A stretch of DNA of 64,000 bases from Aedes albopictus (Eukaryota > Arthropoda > Insecta > Diptera > Culicidae), in contig NC_085138.1 of NCBI RefSeq assembly GCF_035046485.1, positions 424,873,265 through 424,937,264 on the forward strand, given 5' to 3'. The translations under genes were made by a program, and so were the position numbers. Below, in pieces: positions 31,658-43,057 of this stretch. Position 1 is the stretch's first letter; every line of letters starts with the position of its first letter. The notes below the pieces were generated by a model. The model saw nothing but the letters and a program-made list of their open reading frames with translations, ran no database searches and was not told the origin of the DNA.

Positions 31658-32153
31658 TAGGGTGGGTGTACCAATTATAGCACTACCTAAGGAAAGCTAT
31701 TTATACAAAAATAACGAGAAGACCAACGAATGTTATCAATAAGTTAAAAGACAGCTTAGTTTCCATACTTTACAGGAAAAATATGGAAACGGAGCCAAAA
31801 CTACTTTTAGTATTGATTACAGCGTGTGCCAATGATAGGAACCCTGTACCAGTTATAGATACATTTCTTAACTTCGGTTCCTTTTCGCACTATTTGCATG
31901 CATTCCTTATGGGGTTAGCCATAACTGGTACACTATGGCGAAAAAGGGTGCAAGGAAGCCGAAATTTTAAGGAAAATGATTTATTTCTACCATGATTTGA
32001 GGAAAATGTGCAAGTTTAAATGAGTGTGACTATCTTTTGTGAACGTGGTCTGTTGTTCACAATTTTTTTTCTTGTTGATTTACATCGTTAAAGGGTGAAA
32101 ATTAACTATGGAGAATAATTGGTACTATTGCCATAATTGGTACACTTACCCTA
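31658..32153. mobile_element. 492 bp TA-flanked MITE with gggtgggtgtacc ends
   Basis: The left end gggtgggtgtaccaattat and the right end (reverse complement gggtaagtgtaccaattat) form inverted repeats, flanked by TA on each side. An inner inverted pair based on gtaccagttata (about 31,848-31,940) repeats the theme. No transposase is present; a Tc1/mariner-type MITE is likely. Confidence 0.82.
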
Positions 32154-32952
32154 TTTAATCAGAATCGTATAATTATATGTATATTTGTTGACAATGATTG
32201 CGTAAAATCGCATTTCATGCCAAATTAAATTTCAATTGCGATTTTTTTTCATATAGTCGTCTCCGATCATAAAAGGTGCGAGATACTATCGGTAGGATCG
32301 CACAGAATCGGATAGAATCGTGAAAAAAACATACATTCTTAGTGTCAAGCTGCAAGTTCGCTAGCATCGTATATATGATTTCTTTGAATCGTGGAAATCG
32401 TCGCTTCACATTGTATATGAATCCGCTAAATCGAGCTTGCTACCTAAAGGTATGATGGAAATCGGTGAAATCGTATACAACTATAACAGTGTTGTATATT
32501 GATCGTTTGCGTCACACTTGCGTCGTATACGAAATGAATGAAATCGTAGAAATCGTATATTCATTTTTACAGTCGCATATGATTTTTACTGCACTTTTAA
32601 TAGTCGAATCTTAAACTCGGAAATCGTAAATGGTTTTGTTTACATATTTGTGTGATGGGGAAAAAGAAAAAAATGGTATTCATCACAAATTTGTATTTTT
32701 GTTGTTGTCGACACATTCCAACCATGGTAGCAATAATTTCGACCAAATATATAGGTTTTCAGACTAGCAGATGACTTATAATAAGTGATGTATAGATTCC
32801 AACAGCGATGTGAATTCCGGGCCTCTTGCACGGCATCACTTTTGGTGCCACTCAATGCACAACAACAACGCTCCCACCACAAGTCCCGCACCGTATCATG
32901 CTAATTTTTATTCGTTTCATCCCATTCACTTTGAACTCTCTACTTCCAACTT

Positions 32953-33038
32953 GGCAATGTAGCCAATAGAGATAACGCGCAGCTCTCAATCAAAGGACCT
33001 AAGTTCGATTCCCATCGAACACGGATTGTTTTTTTTTT
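32953..33038 (+). ncRNA. tRNA-like sequence with B box and oligo-T terminator
   Basis: A perfect pol III B box agttcgattcc lies at 33002-33012, an A-box-like tagccaatag about 40 bases upstream, and a run of T near 33,029-33,038 could stop pol III. The cloverleaf stems pair poorly, so this is a tRNA-derived relic or the head of a SINE rather than a working tRNA. Confidence 0.4.
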
Positions 33039-33883
33039 AATTTGAAAATCTTGAGTCGTATATCGGTACACTCAATCGTAATAAGATCATGCAAATCGTA
33101 TATTTAGACGGAGAAAATCGGCGAGTTTTCGAGAAATCGTAAATCATGATGGATGGAATCGCAGTAATCGTATATATGTTTCGGTATGGCCTCCACTTTA
33201 GTATGTATATGCCTGTTTGGTGCATTGAATACGATTTCTTTGGTGCTATATAAGTGTGACTATTTCAGTTGCAATTTCGATATAGCAACCAAATTGCTGG
33301 CTGGGCAGCGAGGGATTCTCAAAAAAAAAAAAGTTCGGAATGCTAGAGCTCTGAAAGGGACTCTGTAGACCATAAGAAGGATTCCTCCAGAAATTTGAGA
33401 AAGATTCACTTAGACGCCTGGGAGAGATTGCCCAAGAAACCCGCGATATACAGGTATACCTCGATTTAATGGACCCTCGATTTGACATTGTACCTCGATT
33501 TTATGTACATTTTTTTAATGGTAAAAACATTACTTTTTTTATGGGGTGACAAAGGTATTGTCCTGTATTATCGGCTGGTTTGTTCTCTTCGTCATGCGGG
33601 GTTCTTGTGGGCCAAAATGCCTGAAACTTGTGCATATAACTCAGCTTGGTTGGGAAGGATTTGAGGCCAACTCTGAGATCAACAGGTTTCAAAACACCCG
33701 CCATGACGTAGAGAACAAAACTGCGTAAGTTCCCCTACATATATTTTTGAATCAAAAGAAAAATCGAATGTAAAAAATCGATTTGGCCGAATTTGTGGGG
33801 CTTCAACATCGATTCAAAAAATCGATTAATCGGAACAAAAACATCGATGTTGCGAACATCGATTCAAAATTGCCCAACGCTAA

Positions 33884-34150
33884 GGTACGATATTTCCCTT
33901 ACAAGTCACCCTCCAAAAGTTGCATGCAAGTTTACATACTAACATAATTAAATGATTAAATCTATCAAATTGACCAATTTACCCTTTGATTGCTTAAAAA
34001 AATATTTTGATGCTTAATGGCTTGCAGTCAAAAAAACCCAAAATCGCATATTTTGCCCTATAAATTCAGGTACAGCTCAAAATTGTGACGTGCTGGAGCA
34101 AATCTTTCAATAACATACCCTCGACAAAGGCCTCTACTGTAGATATACAG
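33884..34150. other. Intergenic sequence, nothing recognised
   Basis: Short AT-rich stretch between the composite element and a MITE. No gene, RNA or repeat is visible. Confidence 0.35.
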
Positions 34151-34784
34151 TAGGGCGTCGCAAGATAGAAAAAGTGTAAAAAAATTAACTTGTTCACGCT
34201 TAGAATGATAGATTAGGGTCTTAGAAACAATAGTTCCATACATGAAAACTCAATCAAAAAATAGTTAGAAGTTGCACGCATCGATTTTAAGAAAGATGGA
34301 CGATTTTGACTAAAAAAAGCTAATATGAGTTGAAAAATAAAGTATGTAAATAAAAGTCATCAATCTCAGTAAATAACAGTACTTGGTCCCGCAAACAAAG
34401 TTTGGAGGAAATTTAGGTCATCAAAGTTGATTTCCTATATTTAGCAGAGGTTAAAATATCAAAAAATCGTGATTTAATTTCCAACTTTTTCAATAAAACC
34501 CAAATTTTAGGATTTGAATTTTTTCTGCGATTCGCAATTTCTTTATATTATAGCAAATTTTGTGTATATTATTCTGGTTGAAGACAGTTTTGGTTTTGAG
34601 CAATCTTCTTCATGCGTTGAGGTATTGACATAGTAGTGAAAACGCAATCAATGAAAAAGCGGGCTTTCTTACGTTATTTGGTTTTTGATCATTAGTTTCT
34701 ATGACTTGTTTCTAAGATCTCTCTATCATTCTGAGGGAAAGCAAGTTAACTTTTTGTCACTTTTTCTATTTTGGAACACCCTTA
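34151..34784. mobile_element. About 630 bp TA-flanked MITE with atagaaaaagtg arms
   Basis: The left arm (gggcgtcgcaagatagaaaa, then agttaacttg-like and agaatgataga blocks) recurs inverted at the right (tctatcattct, aagttaac, ctttttctat, ggaacaccct). TA occurs at 34151-34152 and 34783-34784. The arms are similar over about 90 bp with gaps. Non-coding; a Tc1/mariner-type MITE is likely. Confidence 0.78.
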
Positions 34785-34859
34785 TAAGCTGTATATTGTA
34801 GAATGTCATGTCAGGTAGCGATTGTTGTAGAAGCAGTGCTGTCATGATAAAATCAGAGC

Positions 34860-35480
34860 TGGTTACTCAAGGAATCTCTGAAGAAATATCAGAAGGAATC
34901 CGAGCAGAAATTTCTGGATTTTGGAATTTCTGATGAAATGTTAAGTAGAATCGCTCTGTAATCTCAAGAAGTACACTTGCATGGATCTTAAGACTCTACA
35001 GGAATGCCTAAAGAAATTAAGGGAAATTCTCGAAGGAATCCCAGAAGGATTTTTCAAAAAACTTCTTGGATAGATAGTTATTGAAACTCCTCTGGAAACC
35101 TTTTGTAGAAAAACAAATTGAGACACTTTTAGGAAAATTTCTGGAGAAATACTTTATTAAAATTTTTGGAGGATTTTCTGGAAGAATTCCTGGAACTCTA
35201 GAAATATCAAATAAGCTTCTGTAGAGATCCCCAGAAAGAAACACTTGAAATATTTCTAAATCAGGAATTTTTCAAGAAATTTCTGGAGGATCTTTTATAG
35301 GAAATTCTAAATTTCTGAATCAATGAAGATGTTTTAAAAAAACTTAAAAAAAATCCTGGGGACCTTCTGAAGTGAATTCCTGGGGGATTTATAAAGGAAT
35401 TCATAGCATTATTTCGGAAGGAATTATTGTATAACGTTCTTAAATTATTTTTTGGGATACTCTCGAAAAAGCTTCGGAAA
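34860..35480. repeat. Degenerate GGAATTTCTGGAGG repeat block
   Basis: Irregular ggaattt, tctggagga and aagaaattc units, as elsewhere. It is immediately followed by an AAC microsatellite. No gene. Confidence 0.55.
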
Positions 35481-35482
35481 AA

Positions 35483-35506
35483 TAACAACAACAACAACAA
35501 CAACAG
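35483..35506 (+). repeat. AAC trinucleotide microsatellite
   Basis: Eight uninterrupted aac units. It is a candidate length-polymorphic marker. Confidence 0.9.
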
Positions 35507-35684
35507 GTAGTGATAGATTGTATGTTAAGGATCAGTAACAACTGTTGATGGTTAGCAAACCGATGAAATTTGAGCAAAAAGCATGTAGAATTATTGAAAA
35601 ATACAAATGAAGCCACGTATTTATAGCTACTATCAAAACGGGGGATGTAGCATGTATTTTTCAGCTCAAATAATCCCCTCTAAC

Positions 35685-35974
35685 ATGAAAAAGACTTCGA
35701 ATGATTGTAATCAGTTTCGTACCTTTTAATTCCGTCCTATGTTGCTTATCCTTTGACAGATACGCGTATTTCGACTACCACTTCTAATCTTCCTCAGTGT
35801 CAGTTATGTGGATAACTGACACTGAGGAAGATTACAAGTGGTAGTCGAAATACGCGTATCTGTCAAAGGATAAGCAACATGGGGCGGAATTAAAAGGTAC
35901 GAAACTGATTACACTCATTCGAAGAGGGTATTCTGCTTAGAGGGTTCGAAAAGTCGGTACAAGATGAAAAAGAC
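35685..35974 (+). mobile_element. Hairpin element (full form) with 11 bp target-site duplication
   Basis: The element 35696-35963 is flanked by exact direct repeats atgaaaaagac (35685-35695 and 35964-35974). It has two 112 bp arms (35695-35806 and 35813-35924) that are inverted copies with about four mismatches, separated by six bases, then a unique 39 bp tail ending gtcggtacaag. The transcript would fold into a long hairpin. A shorter relative at 7.8 kb shares tail and architecture and has its own 10 bp duplication. No open frame. Confidence 0.85.
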
Positions 35975-37240
35975 GTCAGGGTAAAATCTTTGAAAACAAA
36001 GAAAATCACCCGCCCCGGGAGTTTACTGGTTAAAAAGAATTCATAATTGATTGGTATTCCAAAGTTTTAGATTTAAAGAACGCATTTTAGTGTCTTATAT
36101 CTTATGTCTACTTATGTTCCCGTACAACTGAACGTGCTGCTGGATCACCTTACTACAGCTCTGACCACGGACAGTATCCAGCACTTCAGCCACAACCACT
36201 GACTATGCTGCAACGACGACGGGATAGCACCGTGTCTTATGGTCTTCGTTGGATCACCTCCTCCGGACACATTACAGCAAATTCCGGCTTAAAAACTATC
36301 GGTGTTCAGTTTTTTTTTTTCAAACTTTTTTTCCAACGCTAAGCTAAGCTCGTCAAAGGATCATCTGACTTTGGCGTCGTCTTTCACGTTGCTGCTGGTC
36401 GTTGAATTTTGCATTTTTCAATACCTACAACGACTAGAAGACCGAGACCGAGACCGAAACCGAGACGAGGATGATGACGACGATGATTCACCGAAGTGGT
36501 TTGAGAATAGCGGTTATTGAACACCTGTACCACCGGAGAAGCACACATTTCGTGTTCCGTGCCGGATTGAGTGAGGCTGATTCCGGCTCTTCTTCCGACC
36601 GACGACGACGCCCGGTTTTGAGTATCGAGAAAAGTGAATAGATCGGAAAAGGTGGAAAAAATGTGTGCGGGAATCTTCCTGTGGAAGTGGAGCCGGTGCG
36701 GTGGATTGAATTCGCGCAACGTTTTCAATTTTTTTTTTTCATTCAGTTACGTAGAAACATATGAATACTGCCATCGTTAGCGAAAGGATTTCCATTCAGT
36801 ATGCTGGGTTGAGCGTACAATCAGCAGAATGAGTGGAGATTTATTTGCCGTTATTCGGATTTTTTTTCTGTTTGGCAGATTTGTACTTTAATAGGATTTT
36901 GCAGCAGTTACGGTTAAAAATGGCAGGATTTGACTGTATATTTTTTTTTATATAAACGTGTAGTTTAGCGTGCCTATATGTACTCAAATAAACAAAAAGA
37001 ACTTTTAGAAACGAACTCTTGTTGAAAACAGTAAACTTTTAATTTAAGAGCCTTGGTTTTGGTTGAGGTCTACGTTGCAGTGCTGTCATGGTAAAATCAG
37101 AGCTGGTTACTCAAGATTTCCAAGTCTTAGCGCCCTCTTTATTGGAGCCATCATAGAAATAACATCAATATTATACTTTTAATTAAGAAGAATTATAACA
37201 CGAAAACCACTCCATAAAAAAAACACATTTTTTTGTGATT
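35975..37240. other. Intergenic sequence, partly GC-richer, no gene recognised
   Basis: A GC-richer segment (about 36,120-36,720) includes an agaccg/gacga purine repeat near 36,437-36,486. A 72-codon frame across it ends in an Asp-rich run produced by that repeat; no known domain is seen. The segment could be regulatory or an untranslated exon. Confidence 0.4.
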
Positions 37241-39569
37241 CTTGCGGAAGGGACATTCATGCAGGTATCATTTTTATGAATTCAGTAAGAATTATACTGA
37301 AGATTGCTCCGAGATCCTTTTAAAATTCATTCCTCCTGCTGTACTGCTCGAGAATTTTCTGCATGATTTTATCCAGGCACACCGACAGATATTCCTTTGG
37401 GGATTCTAGCAAGATTTATTCAAAAATGTTTAAAAAAAGAAGATTTTTGCAGCATTTCTTAGAATGATTCAAACAAGAACTCACCCAAAGATTGATACAC
37501 CTATAAAATGCATTCCTGCAATGCATTTATTTCAAAATTTCACCAGAGATTCCTTCAGGGATTATTTCCGGAACTTCTCCAGGAATTTTCCTTGGGTCTT
37601 TTTCAGAAGTTTCACAAAAAATTTCTCAATAGATTAAGCTTAAAACAAGTCCACGAGTTTCCTCTTGGGATCTTATTAACGTTTTTTTACAAAATTCCTT
37701 CAAGGATTGCTATGGAACTTCATGTATGTGATCTTTTAAGAAACACATGAAACATTTCTGTAATAATTTCGGCTAGCAATAATATCTAATTTCTTCTGGC
37801 AATTTCACAAGAATTCTAGAAATTTCTCCAAATTTTTCCAAGTCTAATTCTTTAAAAGATGCAATTCCAGGAGAATGGAGATTCGGAGATAATATCAGAA
37901 ATTCATTCAAAAGTTCTTTCCAGAGTTTCTTTTAGAACTATAGAACTTTTTCCATAAACTCTTTCAGAAATTGTTATTGGAATTTCTTCAGTATCCTTCG
38001 GGTCCATTAATTCAGAGCTTCCCATATATTTAGAATTTTCTCTAAAAAAAATCTCAAAAGATTCTGAAAGTTCCTGCAGAGGTTTCTCAAAAAGTTTCAC
38101 CAGTGATTGCTCAGGGTGTATTCAGACCATACTTCACGGATTTCTTCCATTTTTTTCCGGTGATGATTCAGAAATTTTTCCTAAGGTTTTCTCAGCAATT
38201 CTTGTAAAAATTACTCCCAAAATCTATTCCTTGGCAATTTCCAAAAAAAATATATATCGAGAAATCTTTCTATAAATACCAGCAGAGGGTTCACCTGTTT
38301 TTTTTCCGGGCATTATTTCGAAGATACTTCAAAAACGCTTTTTTTAAGAAATTAATTTATGAGTTATGCATTTTTTTTTATAGGTTGATTTTGTCTTTGT
38401 GGGGTTTCCTTCAAAAATGTCTCCTTCAAGAATTTTTTCTTCAGAGATGTTAATGTAATTATCCCTTAAGAAATTGTATTATAAAAAATATTATTATTAT
38501 TAAGTACTTATTTAGCTCAAAATTTTGAGAGATAGAAAAGCCCCGTTAAATTTTTTTTTCCAATTCCAATACTGCCGCTCTACGCTCAATCGCCCCATGT
38601 TTTATGGGAATCCCATATAACATGGGACAATTATGCGTAGAACGGCAGAATATCTGTCTCAAAAAGGCACAAAACCTCTTTATTTTTCAAAAAAACATTA
38701 GGGAATTTATTGAAGGATTTATGCAAGAAATCTACCACTTATTAAGAAATTTCGTCAGAAATTTCACCACGGATTTCTGCAGGAATCCTTCCTGATTTTT
38801 TTTTCTTTTAATTTCTTTGAGAGGTCCTCTGGAAACTACTCGTGATTTTTTTTTTGTAGAAATTAAGGATGTATCTTATGGAGTATCATTAGGTACTTTC
38901 CCAAAGATTTTTTTCAGGAATTTCATTTTTTTTTCTATGAATCTCCAAAGTTATAACAAGGAGTTTTGCAAAGGAAGGATTCCTTCAGAGAATCATTCAG
39001 AGGATTCGTTAGAATTTCCTTCACAGATTCTTCCAATAATTCTTCTAGGGATTTTTCATATACTATCTGGAAGAATTTCTTAAAAATCGCTGGACAAACA
39101 TCTGTAACAATTCCTGCATTAAATTTTGAAGGAAAAGCCACCCCCCCCCCCTTCCAGGAGATATTTGAGACGGAGAAACAGGAGCAATTCCTAAAAAAAA
39201 ATTGTATAGAAATTTCTACCGGAGTCCCAGATGGAAAATCTCATGGAACTCTTGGATGACCTTTCATAAGAATTTCCGAATTAATCTCTGTAATTGTAAT
39301 TGTATTTTTTTTTAATAAATACGAATGCATTTTTGTTTACTAATTTTTACGATTAATTTTCTGTAAGACTTCGTAAAAGAAGTGTTGGAGAAATCCTGCA
39401 TTGAAGCTCCTGCAGAAAATCTTAAAAAAAAAATGTTTCTTAATTTTTATTTCTGTGTATTTTAACTAATGCTTATTCTACACTAAATCTTTAAAGTCTC
39501 AAAATATTAAAGCGGGAATTTCTGAAAGAATTCATGATGAAACTCCAGCAGGAAGTCTGAAGAAATGCT
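37241..39569. repeat. Degenerate CTTCAGGAATTTC repeat region
   Basis: Over 2 kb of irregular ttcaaaaa, ggaatttc and tcctttaagg motifs on both strands with long T runs. It contains a small palindrome at 38,569 and no gene. Confidence 0.5.
38569..38652. repeat. 84 bp imperfect palindrome
   Basis: The left half (ctgccgctctacgc, then ccccatg) is mirrored by the right half (catggg, gcgtagaacggcag). It would form a stem of about 38 bp with few mismatches. It may be a very short MITE or fold-back remnant; no clear duplication was found. Confidence 0.65.
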
Positions 39570-40365
39570 TTAACCATTCAGTACTCGCGCCAATTTTTGT
39601 AACGCGAGCAGTCGCGCGTTGTACTTTGTACAACACCCATACATTTTGAAATATCTAAGGATCCTGAGGACTGTCTTTGGCAAAGTTGTTGTAAATTTCA
39701 TGGGCTACTTGGTGCTGACAAAGATGATTCGTAATACGTCCACTAGGCGGCGCTAATGAGCAATATCATGTTAAATCTTATACATCAGGATCCTGATGTC
39801 TTAGAAAAATGGTGTCTCCGACAAAGTTGTGTGGTAGGTCAAGGACTTACGGATGATTCGCAGTTTAATTTGAAATTTCACCACTTGGTGGCGCTAGTAA
39901 GCAATTTTATGTTAAATCTTATATCTCAGGATCCTGATGTCTTAGAAAGATGGTGTCTTCGGTAAAGTTGTTTGGTAGGTAGACGGCTTATAGATTATTG
40001 GCCGTTTAATTGGAAATTCCACCACTAGGTGGCCCTAGTCAGCAAATAAACTTTATATCCTATGTATCTCAGGAACCTGATAACCTAGAGAGATGGTGTC
40101 TTCGACAAAGTTGTTTGGTAGGTCAAGTACCTACGGATGATTAGCAGTTTAGTTTGAAATTTCACCACTTGGCGGCGCTAGTGAGCACGTAAATATTATA
40201 TATTGTCTATCTCTGGACCCTTATTACTTAGAAAGATAGTGTCTTTGGCAAAGATGTTTGCTATATCCAGGGCTTATAGATGAGTGACAGTTTTATTTCA
40301 AATGCCACCACTAGGAGGTGCTAGTGAGCATGTAAATTTTTAATGTCATGTAGCTCAGGATCCCG

Positions 40366-40532
40366 AATAAAAAGGCACGGCACACCGTCTTCAGCCAGAG
40401 GCTGTACAGACTGAACAGAACTTAACACTAGACCATGGACACGACATACATTACATGCACCAGTGGATAGCATGGTGCGGTTACACGCTTGGTAACGCTA
40501 ACCGAACGGCCACGAAGCTCCACTTTACTCAG
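40366..40532. other. Unrelated insertion inside the forward tandem array
   Basis: Between ggatcccgaat and tttactcagaaagatgg the unit is broken by about 165 bp of unrelated, GC-richer sequence starting aaaaaggcacggcac. No duplication or ends were recognised. Confidence 0.35.
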
Positions 40533-40779
40533 AAAGATGGTGTCTTCGGCAAAGTTGTTTGGTAGATCAAAGGCCAAATGGAGGAGAAGATACCTCATCC
40601 GTAAGCTTTTGACCTACCAAAAAACTTTTCCGAAGACACCATGTTTCTAAATCGTCAGTATCCTGAGACATATGAGATATAAGATTTACGCTAACTAAGC
40701 ACCACCCTGTTTTGGAATTTTAAATAAAACCCAGCATCATCTATAAGCCCTTGATTTATAAAACAATTTCGCTACTGAC

Positions 40780-41077
40780 ATCAACTATCTATCCGTTACA
40801 GATGTGGACAATTTGTCCCATCAAAGTTTTAGCATAAGTTAGCAAATAATTTAGTTTTAAACCCATAAATCCGTCCTTTCCATTTTTTTTTTCTTTAATC
40901 CTTAACCTCGAAACAGCCGCGAGTACTTCGGCTCCCCAAACTAACATAGTTTTAAGGCAGTAATAAATTGTAAAATGTAAAATCATTGTAAAAACAAAAA
41001 AATTCGGCTCAGTTATGCCCATGTGGCGCCCGAGCCTTTCAAATAAACGAATAAGTAAAAAAAAATCAACTATCTAT
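40780..41077 (+). mobile_element. Short retroposed sequence with A-tail and 13 bp target-site duplication
   Basis: Exact direct repeats atcaactatctat lie at 40780-40792 and 41065-41077. The 272 bp between them ends in aaataaacgaataagtaaaa followed by an A-run, the hallmark of target-primed retroposition. It looks like a heavily 5'-truncated LINE 3' end (mosquito LINE tails often end caaataa...aataag before A). No coding part remains, so the parent family is unknown. Confidence 0.82.
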
Positions 41078-42529
41078 GTCATCAGGATACGGAGATATAA
41101 TGTCCCATAAAATATATAGTGCGTTCTTCATAATGCGATTTATGATTTTCCGCATTTTTGGAAGTAACGTTGTTTTCGAAAAGGTCCTGTACTATTCAAA
41201 ATAAGCTTCTTGAAGAATATATTTGAATTTACCATCAATAGAAACATTTATTACAAAGTAATAACAGATGATTCTCATGTGTTGTACAAAGAACAACAGT
41301 GGAATGAACGGAATGTTAACTGTTCTATTGGGCTTTTAAATACATTCAATTCGGTTGAAATATTGTTAACAGAAAAAAACACAGCTTGTTGAAAACATTA
41401 AAAAAGCATCCATTTCCATGTTTAAGCAAATTAATGTGTTGCGTCACCTTGTAGTGGAATCTCATATCAAACGGCACATCAACTGTAAGCTTCTTATCTA
41501 TCAAACAACAATGTCGAAGACATCATCTTTCTAAGTAATCAGGATCTTGGGATATATAAGGTATACAATTGGAATGCTTACTAGCGCCACCTGGATGTGA
41601 AATTGCACGTCATATTTGTCTTCATCAGTTAGTGTTTGATCTACTAAACAGCTTTGCAGAAGACACCTTTTTTTTAAGTAATCAGGGTCCTGAGACATAT
41701 GAGTTATAAAATTTGAATACCCACTAGTGCCACCTAGAAGTGGAGTTTCACATCTTACGGCTCTCCATCAGTTAGTGTTCGATCTACTAAACAACTTTGC
41801 TGAAGACATCATCTTTCTAAGTAATCAGGATTTCGAGATATATGAGTTATAATATTTGAGTACTCACTAGCGCCACCTGGATGTGGAATTCCACATCATA
41901 CTTGTCTTCATCAGTTAGTGTTTGTTCTACTAAACAACTTTGCAGAAGACTCCATCTTTCTAAGTAATCAGGGTCCTGAGATGTATGAGTTATAAAATTT
42001 CAATGCCCACTAGCGCCACCTAGATGTGGAATTTCATACCATGCGGCTCTCCATCAGTTAGTGTTTAACCAACCAAACAACTTTGCCGAAGACATCATCT
42101 TTCTAAGTAATCAGGATCCTGAGTTGTATGGGATATATAAATAACATGCTCACTAGCGCCGCCTATCGGTTGTAATCTGAATTACTCAGGTCACCTCATG
42201 TAGGCCCTTGATATCCCAAGTAACTTTGCCGAAGACACCATATTTCTAGATCATTTAAATTTTGAAATACAGTAATTCACATTCAACTGTCTATCTTATC
42301 TTATATATATATAGTACGTTTTTCATAATGCGATTTTCAATTTTCCGCATTATAAGGAGTTATACTGTTTTCAAAAAAGGTCTTTTAATATTCCAAATAT
42401 GTTTCCTGTAGAATACATTCGGGTTTGACATCGATAGAAAAAATGGTTTCAAAGTAATAGTCGATAATTCTCATGTGTTATACAAAGTACAACAGCGCGA
42501 TTAACGGAAGGTTAATAAAACTACTATTT

Positions 42530-42660
42530 CTAAAAAAAATCTGAGGAGAAATTGCTGGAGGGATTCAGAACTTTTGATTTCCACAAAGAATCCCTGAATG
42601 TATTCCTGAAGAAGCGATTCGTGGATATATTTCAGAAATTCCTGTAAGAATACTGGAATA
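42530..42660. repeat. Short degenerate GGAATTCCTG repeat block
   Basis: A few units of the common repeat texture between the TTAA element and an RTE fragment. Confidence 0.4.
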
Positions 42661-43057
42661 TAATAGTATTTAGTATTTAGTATTATGTACATCAAATTCA
42701 AGATAAAACTGAATCAACAATATTTCTCCATAATACACGGTTCGTGGCTGCCGCTCACCATCCTCGGTCGCGCTTGATGCTCGCCAAGTCACGCTCCACC
42801 TGGTCCGCCCATCGTGCTCTCTGCGCTCCACGCCTTCTTGTGCCAACCGGATCAGTTGCAAACACCAGCTTTGCAGGGTTTTTGTCCGGCATTCTTGCAA
42901 CATGCCTTGCCCACCGTATCCTTCCGGCTTTGGCCACCTTGTGGGTGCTGGGTTCGCCATAAAGTGTAGCGAGCTCGTGGTTCATTCTTCTCCGCCGCAC
43001 AACGTTCTCCTGCACACCGCCGAAGATCGTCCTTAGCACGCGTCGCTCGAAAACCCT
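42661..43057 (-). pseudogene. RTE-like LINE 3' end fragment
   Basis: On the minus strand this encodes the tail of the RTE protein: FGGVQENVVRRRRMNHELATLYGEP starts it, followed by GRIRWARHVARMPDKN and RARWADQVERDL. A TGA ends the frame early after RDRGW at 42,755, whereas the sister copy at 45 kb reads on to WWQIVDSV. The 3' end carries an aatacta simple repeat (about 42,664-42,686). It is strongly 5'-truncated and inactive. Confidence 0.88.

Larger units (their letters stand above)
31610..33185. repeat. Region with many aatcgtata motifs, split by a MITE
   Basis: The motif atcgtata(t) recurs near 31,643, 32,169, 32,365, 32,467, 32,555, 33,056, 33,095 and 33,166, often with aaatcg. The rest is AT-rich. 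A MITE (31,660-32,151) and a tRNA-like sequence (about 32,953) lie inside. It is probably an old, internally repetitive element; its ends were not found. Confidence 0.45.
29300..33883. mobile_element. Composite element with atcgatt-rich ends and inverted ttagcrttgggcaa termini
   Basis: Left end ttagcattgggcaa (29300-29313) and right end ttgcccaacgctaa (33870-33883) are inverted copies with one mismatch. Both flanks are rich in atcgatt. A 26 bp block starting tatatttttgaatc occurs at 29531-29556 and again, identical, at 33740-33765. So a short element seems to have received 4.18 kb of foreign repeat DNA (29557-33739) bounded by this duplication. No coding region is visible. Confidence 0.6.
39570..42515. 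mobile_element. TTAA-flanked element with two opposed tandem arrays
   Basis: TTAA lies at each end (39570-39573 and 42512-42515). The end sequences are inverted relatives (ttaaccattcagtactcgcg; reverse complement of the right end ttaaccttccgttaatcgcg) sharing a gttgtactttgtacaaca-like core. Inside, units of about 120-180 bp containing gatggtgtcttcggcaaag and ggtggcgctagtgagca read forward at 39,640-40,620 and reversed at 40,600-42,290. A second copy of the right end lies at 41,115-41,320. TTAA suggests piggyBac-type mobilisation. No transposase is present. Confidence 0.65.

Noticed and set aside
36302..36520. Acidic 72-codon frame
   Set aside because: The Asp run stems from a gacgatg-type repeat and the start lies in a T-run; no further support.
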